NCBI GenBank assembly: GCA_006226545.1
Contig: SBGR01000075.1
Location: 1-50,842, forward strand
Direction: 5' to 3'
Source of the DNA: Bacteroidota bacterium
GTDB lineage: Bacteria; Bacteroidota; Bacteroidia; UBA8524
DNA: 50,842 nt
How positions within the stretch are numbered: position 1 is the first letter of the stretch; every line of letters begins with the position of its first letter. Below the pieces are notes generated by a model that worked only from the letters and a program-made list of their open reading frames with translations, did not search any database and was not told the DNA's origin. The position numbers and the translations under genes were made by a program. Shown here piece by piece: positions 40,089 through 49,815 of the stretch.

Positions 40089-41417
40089 TTAAGTTACGGG
40101 CAAGTCTTGTGGATAAGTGGCTTGTGCTAACATATCGTGTATCGCGGAGGCCTTGATGAGAATCTCCCTCCACTCCTCTTCCGGCTTTGAATCGTAGGTT
40201 ATAGCCCCTCCGGCCTGAAAGCTCAATGCAGAGTCCTTTTCATTGTACACCAAAGTTCGAATCACCACATTTAAGTCGAAATCGCCATTCGCTTCCAAAA
40301 CACCAATGCTCCCAGAATAGATTCCGCGTTTCGCATTCTCCAGTCCTTCAATCAACTGCATGGCCATCACCTTCGGCGCTCCGGTCATGGAACCCATGGG
40401 GAAACAACTCTTCATCGCCTCTATACCGTGTACCTCAGGGCGCAATTGTCCGCGTACCTCCGAAATCATCTGGTGCACCTGAGGAAAAGAATAAATACCA
40501 AATAGCTCAGGCACTTTCACCGTTCCGGGAATGCACGAATGCGCTAAGTCGTTACGCACCAAATCCACGATCATCACATTCTCGGCTCGGTCTTTTTCTG
40601 AGCGAAGCAGCTCTTCCCTCAAGGCCAAATCCTGCTCCGGGTCTTTAGCCCTTGGGCGAGTTCCTTTAATAGGCTGACTCACGAGGATATCGCCTTGCTT
40701 TTGGAGAAAGCGCTCCGGACTGGCCGACAGCACATAGAGCGAATCAAATTTTAGGAAGGCCGACATCGGCACGGCTGATCTTTGGCGCAAAGCGAAATAG
40801 GCTTGGAGCATATCCAGCTTACAGGCATCGCTAAAAAACTCCACACAGAGGTTGAGCTCGTAGACGTCGCCCTCTTCAATGTGTTGGCGCACCTTATTTA
40901 CTTTATCGAGGTATTCCGCTTCGGCCATGCCGCAGTTTACTTGACCTTCAAAGAAATGGGTGCGGGCTTCGATAGGCAATATGGAGTGTATCGCTAAAAA
41001 AACCTGCTCCGGGTTCTCTGCTGTAATGCTCAGTTGCTCATTGGCATACACCACTTCCACCTCAGCCTCAAAAGCGAGGTAAAGCGGAGCATGGATGCGA
41101 TCCGGATTAGTGGATTCCAAGCGCTCTACCTGATTTTTAAGATCATAACTCAAGCAAAGCGCAATAGGCATTTGGGCGTGATCTTGCCAGTTTTGAATTT
41201 GGCTGAAAGCGTCTGCGCCCTCCGGCTTCAGAGACTGCTTAGCGCATAAAGCCCTGAACGGTTGATCCCAACCCTTGCCACGCTGATTTTCGTAAACAGC
41301 GAAATACGGCCAATCTTTTATCCAAGCCATCAAGCGAGCATGGAAAAGAGGCCAGTCTGCTGTAGTTACCGAAAAGCGTTGCTGCTGCACAGGGCAAAAT
41401 AAATACAAGTGCAGCAT
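40089..41417 (-). CDS. pabB: Aminodeoxychorismate synthase component I (PabB)
   Basis: 442 residues, chorismate-binding family. It aminates chorismate to 4-amino-4-deoxychorismate for folate. The signature is QPIKGTRPR with Lys251; the Lys in PIKGT marks PabB, whereas anthranilate synthase TrpE has Ala there. Other motifs are SASPERFLQ, ENVMIVDLVRNDLAH, HQMISEVRGQL, SMTGAPKVMAM and FQAGGAITYDS. The glutaminase partner PabA and lyase PabC are not in the window. Confidence 0.93.
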   Translation of the reverse strand: MLHLYLFCPVQQQRFSVTTADWPLFHARLMAWIKDWPYFAVYENQRGKGWDQPFRALCAKQSLKPEGADAFSQIQNWQDHAQMPIALCLSYDLKNQVERLESTNPDRIHAPLYLAFEAEVEVVYANEQLSITAENPEQVFLAIHSILPIEARTHFFEGQVNCGMAEAEYLDKVNKVRQHIEEGDVYELNLCVEFFSDACKLDMLQAYFALRQRSAVPMSAFLKFDSLYVLSASPERFLQKQGDILVSQPIKGTRPRAKDPEQDLALREELLRSEKDRAENVMIVDLVRNDLAHSCIPGTVKVPELFGIYSFPQVHQMISEVRGQLRPEVHGIEAMKSCFPMGSMTGAPKVMAMQLIEGLENAKRGIYSGSIGVLEANGDFDLNVVIRTLVYNEKDSALSFQAGGAITYDSKPEEEWREILIKASAIHDMLAQATYPQDLPVT

Positions 41418-41472
41418 TAATCCAGCTCAAATTCCAGAACCTTTAGTGACTCGTCCTATGCTTAATTTTACC

Positions 41473-41480
41473 TATATTTG
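41473..41480 (+). promoter_or_regulatory. -7 promoter element upstream of the 41574 gene
   Basis: TATATTTG matches TAnnTTTG. It lies 94 bases before the ATG at 41574, implying a leader of about 88 bases in an AT-rich stretch. No -33 TTTG was seen at the usual distance. Confidence 0.4.
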
Positions 41481-41573
41481 AAAGAGCATGTTTTTTTTTA
41501 CAACATAGAACACTTGTTTTTCATAAACATTATTACGCAGTATTTTTAATTTTCAAACTAAAAAAATACACTT

Positions 41574-41990
41574 ATGAAAAACGTAATTATTACAGCCCTA
41601 TTTAGCGTATTTGCTTTGTTCAGTATTGAAAGCAAAGCGCAATGTATTCCATCTTGTGGAACTTGGACCGTTGAAAACAAAACGGGCTGTGAATTAGAGC
41701 TCTTTTGGGAAACACCCCCGCCATGCACCGTAATTCTAGGAGCTGGCACTTTGGCTCCAAACTCTGGATCAATTAATTTACTAGCGCCTTGTATAGGAAC
41801 TGATTGCGGACCTGTTTGCCCATGGGCACTGCGCGTAAAAAACACCAACTTCTCATTAGGAGCTCACGATCCATCCGGTACAGTTTATTATAATGTAATT
41901 CCCTGCTCAAAATGCCCAAGCGGCTGGATTAAAGCAACATACTTAATTAATGGATCAGGATCTTACAGCCTTATTTTTGAATGTCAATAA
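41574..41990 (+). CDS. Cysteine-rich secreted protein, 138 aa
   Basis: A signal peptide ends near ESKAQ (about residue 24). The mature protein has ten cysteines, starting CIPSCG and ending in IFECQ, including CIGTDCGPVC and CSKC pairs; it is probably disulfide-rich. Proline-rich ETPPPC and PCSKCPSGW suggest a small beta domain. The last bases overlap the start of the large T9SS protein by 10 bp. No family recognised. Confidence 0.7.
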   Translation: MKNVIITALFSVFALFSIESKAQCIPSCGTWTVENKTGCELELFWETPPPCTVILGAGTLAPNSGSINLLAPCIGTDCGPVCPWALRVKNTNFSLGAHDPSGTVYYNVIPCSKCPSGWIKATYLINGSGSYSLIFECQ

Positions 41991-44734
41991 TACCTAGTTC
42001 TACTTTGTCCAAACAAATACCTATAACCTCAAATCGAGGTTATAGGTTAGTATTGATAATATTGATATACGCAGCTGCCTTCACATCAATGAGGCAGGTA
42101 AATGGTCAAACAGCAAATGTTTGGCAATTGGGATACGGCGTCCAAGTAGACTTTAATTTCTACCCTGCAAAAATAACAACGAACGATAGTATCTTCTATA
42201 GTTCAGAAGGGACTGCAAGCATATGTGATTCTAATGGCAGGCTACTTATTTCATCAAACGGCACTCGAGTATGGGATTCCACTGGCCAGACACTGGTAAA
42301 CGGGAATAATCTATTAGGTAGTGATAATGCAATTCAAAGTGCCTTATTCATAGAGCACTCGCGAGCTAATAATTCGTACTTTCTTTTCACAAATGCCGAT
42401 GTAGTTTCGCCTTCTACCACTGCAAATGTATCCCTCATTGAAACACTTAATAATTCGTTTCAGGTTACGACTAAAAATTCAAAGCTTTTAGATTTACCTG
42501 CTGAAGGATTTCATGCTATCAATAAAACAAACACCGACTCGATTTGGATAGCATTCACAGAAATAAACTCTGATTCCCTATGGTTATATTCAATTATTGG
42601 TACGACTCTAAGATACTCTCATAAGGAGAAGACAAATATCCCTTATACTCCAGATTTTTTTAATTCATATCCTCGACTAGACCCCCGGAAACAGTTAGTT
42701 TTTTCACCCGATGGAACTAGGTTGGCTATATCTGCATTTGGCTCGAAATCGGTTTATGTATATGATTTCAATTTAGTTACCGGAAAACTATCAAGTCCAA
42801 AAGTAATTAACACACAAATCGCTGCTAGAATTGCATTTTCGCCAGACTCCCGTTTCCTCTACATCTCTTGCCCTTATAAAATTTATCAAACACCTATAAA
42901 CCAGTTAAACGCCACCAATTTTATTGAAAGTTTACCAGTGGCAATTACTGATTCAACCCAAATTTTCGGAAGTCTGCAAATTACTCCTCATGAAAGCATA
43001 TTTATTTTAAGTCAAAATATAAATGGACTATATGCTCAAGAAATAATCAATCCAAATGATTCATCCAATCTTCTTCGGTTTAATGCTAAAAGCGAGCTAA
43101 ATAAAAGTGGCCCAATGGCCTTGTACTCAGTTCCCAATATTCTAGGCAAGTATTTATTAAATTCAAAATCCTTCCAAGTCTCCTCCTGCCTTGGTGATTC
43201 CACCCTCTTCCATTCCGCTTTTGTGGATGAAGACTCCGTGTGGTGGGTCTTTGGTGATGGCAAGCGCTTGTTTGGCCCAACCACCGGCATCAAACACCTG
43301 TATTCCAGTCCGGGAACCTATCGCTATGCCCTCATACGTCCGGGAAAGGATACCCTTTTCAACTATGCTGAAGTGCTCGGTACCCAGAACAAAATCTTAG
43401 TCCAGGATACCTTGCTTTTCTCTGGCGATTCCCTGCAACTTCGTTTTCAAGGCGTTTCTCCAGACAACTGGACTTGGAGCGATAACAGTGCTGATAGCAG
43501 CTTGACGGTAAGTCAGCCGGGCACTTACTCCATTCACGCCCAGCTCGGTGCCTGCCCTATTGCAGATACCGTTCAAGTGCATTTTGTGCATCGCCTACCC
43601 CATCAAATGCTGTGTCTGCCGGATTCACTCCAAATGGCTTTAAGCAGCAGTCAAGCCGATAGCTTGTTTATTCAGAATCAAGTGTATTCCGGCACGGATA
43701 GCTTTGAATTCAAAACTTCTACATCTGGGAGCTATGCTCTTCCAATTAGCTACTTTAAAAACGGCCTTAATGCTAAAGACACCCTGGTGCTTCAAGCCAC
43801 CAAAGTTCCTGTTCCCTACCTTGGACCGGACAGCCTATACTGCCTCAACGAAAGCCTCAGCATTTCAATCGATACCGCTGTGTACCCTGCTTTCCGCTGG
43901 GAAAACGGCGACAGTTTGAACGCCAGTAGAACTATCCAACAAAGCGGAACCTATAACGTACAGGCATCTGTAGATCAATGCACAGCAAGCGATACCCTGC
44001 AAGTCTATTTTATCGATTGCCGTGTTTATGTGGAGGATACCTGCCTGCTGGATACCGCCAAACTATGGCTTAATTTGAGCGATAGCTTTGCAGTTTCTTG
44101 GACTTCAGGCTCTGCTCAGCAATCAAGTATTGGGTCAGATAGTTTCTTTATTCCAAACACAAACTCCGGCAATACCGCTTTTACTGTTATGGTAAAGCGA
44201 GGTCAGGCCAGCAGAGAATTACAAGGAACTTACCTCACTGTAGCAAGACCGGAATTAACCACTTTGGATAGTCTGCTCTGCAAAAACAGTCTGTTCTTCC
44301 CATACCTAGACTCGCTCAACTATGCCTTTCTTTGGAATACCGGATCAAATCATGCAGCATTTATCCCGGACAGCAGCGGATGGCATTGGGTTTCCCTTTC
44401 CTACCTCGGCTGCAGCTATACCGACAGCTTCTTTCTTAATTTGATTGAATGCGATTGTCCGGTGTGGGTGCCCAATGCCTTCAGTCCAAACAACAAAGAC
44501 GGGCTAAACGATCAATTTCAAGCCGTAACACTTTGTGAGACGGAAGAATTCCTGCTCGAAATTTACAACCGATGGGGTCAGCTGGTATACCGAAGCGCCA
44601 ATCCGAATGAAGCCTGGGATGGAAAATACCAAAACATAAAGTGCCCATCTGAATATTACCTCTGGCGACTGAGCATTCGCTCCAAAAAAGGATTGAATAC
44701 CGAACAAAAAGGATACGTATTCTTGCTGCCCTAG
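41981..44734 (+). CDS. T9SS-secreted PKD protein with type-B C-terminal domain
   Basis: 917 residues. A signal peptide is followed by a propeller-like region to about residue 395 (SPDGTRLAISAFG, FSPDSRFLYISCP). Then come a PKD domain (VWWVFGDGKRLFGP, HLYSSPGTY, about 410-470) and several Ig/PKD-like segments. The type-B T9SS sorting domain is at about 825-917 (VWVPNAFSPNNKDGLNDQF, then EIYNRWGQLVYRS, then AWDGKY). It should be exported through the T9SS to the surface. GC content is about 32-33% in sampled N-terminal lines and 53-55% in sampled lines from about 43,190 on. Confidence 0.9.
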   Translation: MSIIPSSTLSKQIPITSNRGYRLVLIILIYAAAFTSMRQVNGQTANVWQLGYGVQVDFNFYPAKITTNDSIFYSSEGTASICDSNGRLLISSNGTRVWDSTGQTLVNGNNLLGSDNAIQSALFIEHSRANNSYFLFTNADVVSPSTTANVSLIETLNNSFQVTTKNSKLLDLPAEGFHAINKTNTDSIWIAFTEINSDSLWLYSIIGTTLRYSHKEKTNIPYTPDFFNSYPRLDPRKQLVFSPDGTRLAISAFGSKSVYVYDFNLVTGKLSSPKVINTQIAARIAFSPDSRFLYISCPYKIYQTPINQLNATNFIESLPVAITDSTQIFGSLQITPHESIFILSQNINGLYAQEIINPNDSSNLLRFNAKSELNKSGPMALYSVPNILGKYLLNSKSFQVSSCLGDSTLFHSAFVDEDSVWWVFGDGKRLFGPTTGIKHLYSSPGTYRYALIRPGKDTLFNYAEVLGTQNKILVQDTLLFSGDSLQLRFQGVSPDNWTWSDNSADSSLTVSQPGTYSIHAQLGACPIADTVQVHFVHRLPHQMLCLPDSLQMALSSSQADSLFIQNQVYSGTDSFEFKTSTSGSYALPISYFKNGLNAKDTLVLQATKVPVPYLGPDSLYCLNESLSISIDTAVYPAFRWENGDSLNASRTIQQSGTYNVQASVDQCTASDTLQVYFIDCRVYVEDTCLLDTAKLWLNLSDSFAVSWTSGSAQQSSIGSDSFFIPNTNSGNTAFTVMVKRGQASRELQGTYLTVARPELTTLDSLLCKNSLFFPYLDSLNYAFLWNTGSNHAAFIPDSSGWHWVSLSYLGCSYTDSFFLNLIECDCPVWVPNAFSPNNKDGLNDQFQAVTLCETEEFLLEIYNRWGQLVYRSANPNEAWDGKYQNIKCPSEYYLWRLSIRSKKGLNTEQKGYVFLLP

Positions 44735-44742
44735 CTTTTCGA

Positions 44743-44773
44743 TTTGCAAATTCCAAATCCGCCCTTACCTTTG
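44743..44773 (+). promoter_or_regulatory. Promoter of the B12 operon
   Basis: The -33 TTTG (44743-44746), 19 bases, and -7 TACCTTTG (44766-44773) match the Bacteroidota consensus exactly. The expected start, near 44778, falls just before the riboswitch. Confidence 0.8.
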
Positions 44774-44780
44774 CCTTCGG

Positions 44781-44945
44781 ATAAGGTCTCTCCGAGTGGG
44801 AGAGTGAAAAGGGAACACCGGTGTGAATCCGGGACTGTGCCCGCAGCTGTAATCCTCGTATGTACCTTCGATGTCTCTTACCACTGCCAGTCGGCGGGAA
44901 GGTTCGAAGGTGAGGAAAGTCAGAAGACCTGCCTGATCCGGCAGC
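44781..44945 (+). ncRNA. Cobalamin riboswitch
   Basis: The B12-box elements are in order: GGGAACACCGGTGTGAATCC, then CTGTGCCCGCAGCTGTAATC, then GCCAGTCGGCGGGAAGG, then GTCAGAAGACCTGCCTG. The closing stem P1 pairs AGGTCT (44784-44789) with AGACCT (44925-44930). Such RNAs bind adenosylcobalamin or a relative and lower expression of B12 uptake genes. An expression-platform hairpin may follow at 44950-44972 before the GTG start at 44991. Confidence 0.93.
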
Positions 44946-44990
44946 AAAAGCACTTTCGGGAAAAAGGGTGCCAAGCGAAAAATTTTTAAA

Positions 44991-46880
44991 GTGATTTTTT
45001 TAGCGAACAAAACAGGCGCAAGGCGTTTACCGCTTTTGGCTCTGGTCTTTGTACTTGGTTCCGGCATTGGACTTTTAGCCCAATCGCTCGATTCCCTGCA
45101 AAAACTGGAAGAGACCGTGGTGCGTCCGAGTTTGCGACAAGATGAAGTAACCGGACAAACACCGTATTCGCTGAAACCACAAGCGGCCCAAAGCCTGTCT
45201 GACCTGCTTCAACGGCAAAGTCCCTTTTATATTAAAAGCTACGGCGCGGGCTTACTCGGCTCCATTAGTCTACGTGGCAGCGGCGCAGCACATACGTCGG
45301 TATTCTGGAATGGCGTCAACCTGCAAAACCCCATGAATGGACAGCTGGATTTCAGCTTGGTACCGGGATTCTTCTTAGACCAAGCGCAAGTCTATAGTGG
45401 CGGTTCCGGCGAGCTGTTTGGAAGCGGCGCATTGGGTGGAGTAATCAGCTTAAACAGCGAAGTGAAAGCAGCGAATCAAACTGAGTTTGCCGCCATCCTA
45501 GGCAGCTTTGGACAAGCCTCCGGGCAAGCCGGACTAAACCGTCTATTCGGAAAACAGGCCTTTCGTATTCGCGCGTTCTACAGCAAGGCAGAGAACAATT
45601 ATTCCTTTATCAACCGCGGATTACCCGGCAAGCCAGAACAGACTTTAGAACATGCGCAGCAAGACGCAGGCGGACTACTTGCCGATTACCGCTACCAGAT
45701 CAAGGAAAAGCAAAGTCTAGACTTACACTACTGGTTTCAGCAGAATAAGCGATTCCTCCCTCCCACCATGTTGGAGCAAAACAGCGTGGCGGAGCAAAAC
45801 GACTTAAGCCATCGAGTGGTCGGTGAATTTCGCCATTCAGGTAAACTGGATTTCCTCTTCCGTGCGGCTTGGCTTCACGATGAGCTGCTTTACCTGAATC
45901 CGGCAGCGAACATACATTCCAACAGCATCAACGACGGCCTGATACAAGACCTGGAGTTCCGCAAACAAATTAAGCGACACCGCCTCTTTGCATCGCTACA
46001 CAATACCTATTACCAAGCACGTCAGGCTGCCTATGGTGAAACGCGATCCCAATGGCGCCAAGCTCTCGATGTGGCCCATACCTATATCGCTAAAAATGGA
46101 AAAGTCAGAACCGCGCTTCGCCAGGAATTGTGGAAAGGAAAAGCCGTGCCCTTTGCCGCTTCGCTCTCTGGCGAGTTAAACCTGAAAAACATTCAGTTGA
46201 GCAGTCACCTAGCGAAATTGTACCGCATCCCTAACTTCAACGACCTCTACTGGCAACCGGGAGGAAATCCGGATATCCAACCAGAAGAAGGCTTTAGTGG
46301 CGAAGTGGGCATCGCTTGGAAAAAGCAAAATGACGTAAACAGCTTGCAAACGAAGCTCACCGCCTATACCTCGTTGATCGATAACTGGATTATTTGGCTA
46401 CCGGAAAACGGCATCTGGAGCGCCCAAAACATACGTCAGGTATTGTCGCGCGGACTAGAATACCGACTCGAGGCCGGGCATTTGGCAAATCAATCGTATT
46501 GGAAACTCGACTTCAACGGATCCTTTACGCTTACCGAAAACCAGAAGGCCAGCTCAGGCAGCGATTTGTCGGTAGGCAAACAACTCATCTATGTACCCTA
46601 TTGGAAACACAGCCTAGGCCTCACTTGGAACAGGGGGAACTGGAAGCTGGGCTACCGCCATGTGTGGAATGGAGGCGTTTATACCAGTGCCGACAACAGC
46701 AGCTGGATACTTCCTTGGCAAACCGGGAGTTTCACGACCGACTATAGCTTTGGCTTACTAGGCACTGATTTCAGCCTCCGTGGCTCGATAGAGAATATAA
46801 GCAATACCCAATATGAAATTATGGAATGGCGCCCCATGCCGGGCCGTTGGTTCCGACTTAGTATACACCTGAAAATTTAA
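44991..46880 (+). CDS. btuB: TonB-dependent cobalamin receptor, BtuB-like
   Basis: 629 residues, starting at a GTG. The signal peptide (GSGIGLLAQ) is followed by a plug domain (LQRQSPFYIKSYGAGLLGS, then SGAAHTSVFWNGVNLQNPM, GGSGELFGSGALGGVISL). A 22-strand-type barrel follows and ends in RWFRLSIHLKI. The riboswitch upstream makes cobalamin the likely cargo. The plug has the usual short form of B12 and haem receptors, without a carboxypeptidase-like extension. It is the first gene of a six-gene operon; the next gene starts 8 bp downstream. Confidence 0.92.
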   Translation: MIFLANKTGARRLPLLALVFVLGSGIGLLAQSLDSLQKLEETVVRPSLRQDEVTGQTPYSLKPQAAQSLSDLLQRQSPFYIKSYGAGLLGSISLRGSGAAHTSVFWNGVNLQNPMNGQLDFSLVPGFFLDQAQVYSGGSGELFGSGALGGVISLNSEVKAANQTEFAAILGSFGQASGQAGLNRLFGKQAFRIRAFYSKAENNYSFINRGLPGKPEQTLEHAQQDAGGLLADYRYQIKEKQSLDLHYWFQQNKRFLPPTMLEQNSVAEQNDLSHRVVGEFRHSGKLDFLFRAAWLHDELLYLNPAANIHSNSINDGLIQDLEFRKQIKRHRLFASLHNTYYQARQAAYGETRSQWRQALDVAHTYIAKNGKVRTALRQELWKGKAVPFAASLSGELNLKNIQLSSHLAKLYRIPNFNDLYWQPGGNPDIQPEEGFSGEVGIAWKKQNDVNSLQTKLTAYTSLIDNWIIWLPENGIWSAQNIRQVLSRGLEYRLEAGHLANQSYWKLDFNGSFTLTENQKASSGSDLSVGKQLIYVPYWKHSLGLTWNRGNWKLGYRHVWNGGVYTSADNSSWILPWQTGSFTTDYSFGLLGTDFSLRGSIENISNTQYEIMEWRPMPGRWFRLSIHLKI

Positions 46881-46888
46881 CAGAGAAC

Positions 46889-47836
46889 ATGAAATATACC
46901 TTTTACACACTCCTGGTCGTTCTGGGATTCGGACTTTCTTCGGAAAGCAAAGCACAATCGACGGTTTTAAATTTTGAAAACATCGTACTTCCTTCAGACA
47001 GCCTAATTGAAGGCAGCGAGGGAGACACGCTGTTCCATTTTACTGAAGCCCAATTCCCAATTGTTTGGGATACCACCTACGACTATTGGTCAGGCGGATG
47101 GGCAGCTTCAAGTCGCATCGATTCCTCCAGAAGAGGTCCTGCCGGCTTATTCGACGCCTATCCGGCAAAAGCCCAAAGTGGCGAAGTTTTTCTAGTAGGA
47201 CAACAAGGCAGCCGCATTCATTTCAACCCATCCAACGGACTGGACTACAAACCGATGAGCTTCTACCTTACCTTAAATGCCTACGTTTACAACTCACTGG
47301 CTGAAGGAGATGGTATAGGTAAAAAATTTGGTGGAGACGACGGAACGGAACCGGATTCGTTTATTCTGGTTTTGGTGCAGCATTTCGCAGATCAAAGCAC
47401 CGATACACAACGTGTGGCTTTGGCTGACTTCCGCTTCAACGACAACAACCAAGACTTCATTTTGAAAGATTGGATCAAAGTCAGCTTGAATAGTAGCAGC
47501 AAACGGGTAGATGAACTGAGCTTCCACCTGGAATCCAGCGACCAAGGAATGTGGGGCATCAATACGCCAACCTTCTTTGTGATTGACGACTTGGAAATTT
47601 CGTCTACACCAAACGGTATTTCGCGTGCGCCGCGAATCGGTGTGAATGCCTATCCTAACCCGAGCAACGGCTTAGTGAACTTGAGCCAAAGCATCGGACC
47701 TTGGAATTTGATGGATGCGAAAGGCCAAGTATTGGCGAAGGGCGAAGGCACTCAAATTGACCTAAGTTTGTACCCGAAAGGTGTGTATGTACTGCAAGGT
47801 AAAGGCGGTGAAGTAGCTCGCTTGATTCGCAAATAA
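46889..47836 (+). CDS. DUF4465-like surface protein with T9SS type-A domain
   Basis: 315 residues. After a signal peptide (SESKAQ), residues 25-235 match the DUF4465 pattern: VLNFENIVLP, then TTYDYWSGGWAASSRID, then WGINTPTFFVIDDLEI. The last ~65 residues (NAYPNPSNGLVNLSQ, then VYVLQGKGGEVARLIRK) form a type-A T9SS sorting domain. DUF4465 proteins occur in B12 loci of gut Bacteroidota. I infer a surface B12-binding or receptor-associated role. The gene overlaps the next in TAATG. Confidence 0.85.
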   Translation: MKYTFYTLLVVLGFGLSSESKAQSTVLNFENIVLPSDSLIEGSEGDTLFHFTEAQFPIVWDTTYDYWSGGWAASSRIDSSRRGPAGLFDAYPAKAQSGEVFLVGQQGSRIHFNPSNGLDYKPMSFYLTLNAYVYNSLAEGDGIGKKFGGDDGTEPDSFILVLVQHFADQSTDTQRVALADFRFNDNNQDFILKDWIKVSLNSSSKRVDELSFHLESSDQGMWGINTPTFFVIDDLEISSTPNGISRAPRIGVNAYPNPSNGLVNLSQSIGPWNLMDAKGQVLAKGEGTQIDLSLYPKGVYVLQGKGGEVARLIRK

Positions 47837-48792
47837 TGAAAAAACTACTCAGCATAGTACTCTTGTTGATGGCCGCTAGCGTAGCACGGAGCCAGTATGC
47901 CCCACGTGCCGGTCAGCCGGGTTCAACGGCCATCGCACAAGATTCTTCTGCTATCCTCTCTTGGGGCATTTCGTGTCAGGTGAACCGAGGTTTATTGGAC
48001 GTTACCCAACCCGATAGCGGTTTTGCGTCAATAGGAGAAGCCTCGTTCGCTGTGGGCAAAGCCGATGCGTATATCGTGTCGTTAGGTGATGGCGGAAGCG
48101 CTACCCTCACCTTTGATCCGCCCATTGTGGATGGTCCGGGTTACGATTTTGCGGTTTTTGAGAATGGCTTTAACATCAACGGGGATTCTGATTTTCTGGA
48201 ATTGGCTTTTGTGGAAGTAAGCTCCAATGGCGTCGACTTTTTCCGTTTTCCGGCCTATTGCGCTTTGGACAGCAGCAGGCAGCAAAAAACCTACGACGGT
48301 GCAAAAGCTGAATACTACCATAACCTAGCCGGTAAATACACCGCTCGTTACGGTACTCCATTCGATTTGAAGGAGCTGGATAGCATCGCTGTGCTGGACT
48401 TGATGTCGATCACCCACGTGCGTATTGTAGACGTGATTGGGACTGTCATTGATAGCCTAGCCAGCCGAGGCGCGGACGGTCAAATCATCAACGACCCTTG
48501 GCCTACGCTCTTCCCACAAGGTGGCTTCGATTTAGATGCGGTGGGCGTAATACACAACCAACATGCGCCCAATGGCGTGTCTGACTTGACAAGACCCACG
48601 GCGATTTACCCTAACCCTGTGAAGAAAGGCCAAAGCCTGAACTGGAATCGGGAAGCCGAATGGTTCTTGTATTCTCTCGATGGAAAGCTGATGGATACCG
48701 GCTACGGAACAAAATTGGAAACGCAGCACATGAGCACAGGAATCTATTTGCTTCGCTTGAACAATTCCTTTCAAAAAGTAGAGATTCGATGA
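47836..48792 (+). CDS. T9SS-sorted cell-surface protein of the B12 locus
   Basis: 318 residues. A signal peptide (VARSQ) is followed by a beta-rich domain: SLGDGGSATLTFDPPIVDGP, then DFAVFENGFN, then DFLELAFVEVSSNGVDFFRF, then FPQGGFDLDAVGVIH. The C-terminal AIYPNPVKKG, then GIYLLRLNNSFQKVEIR, is a type-A T9SS domain. The middle resembles the 'cell surface protein' families found beside BtuB in Bacteroidota. It is coupled to both neighbours (TAATG upstream, ATGA downstream). Ligand binding is inferred. Confidence 0.82.
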   Translation: MKKLLSIVLLLMAASVARSQYAPRAGQPGSTAIAQDSSAILSWGISCQVNRGLLDVTQPDSGFASIGEASFAVGKADAYIVSLGDGGSATLTFDPPIVDGPGYDFAVFENGFNINGDSDFLELAFVEVSSNGVDFFRFPAYCALDSSRQQKTYDGAKAEYYHNLAGKYTARYGTPFDLKELDSIAVLDLMSITHVRIVDVIGTVIDSLASRGADGQIINDPWPTLFPQGGFDLDAVGVIHNQHAPNGVSDLTRPTAIYPNPVKKGQSLNWNREAEWFLYSLDGKLMDTGYGTKLETQHMSTGIYLLRLNNSFQKVEIR

Positions 48793-49796
48793 AGAAACTG
48801 AGCCTGCTACTTCCTTTCATCTTATTGCTGAGTGCTTGTTTTAAAGACCAGCAAGATCCGCTGGCTACGGCAGGTAAAAAGCGACTGTGGATTATCAACG
48901 AAGGGAATTTTCAGTGGGGAAATGCTTCGCTTTCTTTGTATGATTTAGCGAGTGAAAAACTGGTTCACGTCAAGCAGTTTGAGCAGAACAACGGTTTTCC
49001 TATTGGCGATGTTTTCCAATCGATGATCCGGTACAATAACCAATTCTATTTGGTGGTGAATAACTCGGGTAAAATTCATGTTTGCGATGCCGATATGAAG
49101 TACCAGCGCAGCATAGATCAACTGGGTTCGCCTCGCTATTTGATGCCGTACGGTACCGGCAAGGCTTTGCTGAGCGATTTGTATTCGAATACGCTTAAAA
49201 TTCTCGACTTACAAAACGGCACCGTTGCACAAACGTTGAGTTTTCCGGGCTGGGGAGAAAAGCTTTTTAGCGATGGAGATAAGATTTGGGCATGCAATTT
49301 AAAGAGCCGCAAACTCTTCCGATTTGATACCCAAACGGAGCAATTAAGCGATAGCCTCGACATCGGCTATGCCGCCACCACACTGGTGAAAGATGCTCAA
49401 AACCGCAATTGGGTATTGGCCAAAGGCGATACCGCACAACAAATTAAACCTCGCCTCAGCAGGCTAAGTGCAGATGGCAAACAGGTGGAACAATACTATG
49501 AGCTGGACCTTAGTCAGGCGAGCGATATGGTATACGACCCAAGCGGAAATCGTTTTATCATACTGGCAGAAGATCTTTATACTTTTAGCGAAACGCAGGG
49601 ACTTTCTGCTCAAGCATTGGTTCCTTCCAATAACAGAAACCTGTATGCTATCGCTTTGGTGGAGGAAGAGCTTTTTGTAGCCGATGCGGTGGATTACGTG
49701 CAAAAGGGTCAGGTTTACCGCTATAATTTAAACGGAACTTTACTCGGGAATTTCGGTGTAGGACCTATCCCGAATGGGTTTTTATTTGACAACTAA
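48789..49796 (+). CDS. BtuG-like beta-propeller surface lipoprotein
   Basis: 335 residues from the ATG at 48789, which overlaps the upstream stop in ATGA. The lipobox LLSAC anchors the protein. About seven repeated blades follow (LWIINEGNFQWGNASLSLYD, then VNNSGKIHVCDADM, then LLSDLYSNTLKILD, then FRFDTQTEQLSDS). This DUF5074/YncE-like layout with the opening NEGN is that of BtuG, which captures B12 on the outer surface and hands it to BtuB in Bacteroides. Its place in a riboswitch operon supports that role. Confidence 0.85.
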   Translation: MKKLSLLLPFILLLSACFKDQQDPLATAGKKRLWIINEGNFQWGNASLSLYDLASEKLVHVKQFEQNNGFPIGDVFQSMIRYNNQFYLVVNNSGKIHVCDADMKYQRSIDQLGSPRYLMPYGTGKALLSDLYSNTLKILDLQNGTVAQTLSFPGWGEKLFSDGDKIWACNLKSRKLFRFDTQTEQLSDSLDIGYAATTLVKDAQNRNWVLAKGDTAQQIKPRLSRLSADGKQVEQYYELDLSQASDMVYDPSGNRFIILAEDLYTFSETQGLSAQALVPSNNRNLYAIALVEEELFVADAVDYVQKGQVYRYNLNGTLLGNFGVGPIPNGFLFDN

Positions 49797-49815
49797 ATAC
49801 TATTTTTGAAGCGCA

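Noticed and set aside
40089..41417. Anthranilate synthase component I (TrpE)
   Set aside because: The motif reads PIKGT, with the Lys typical of PabB, not PIAGT; no trp genes are adjacent.
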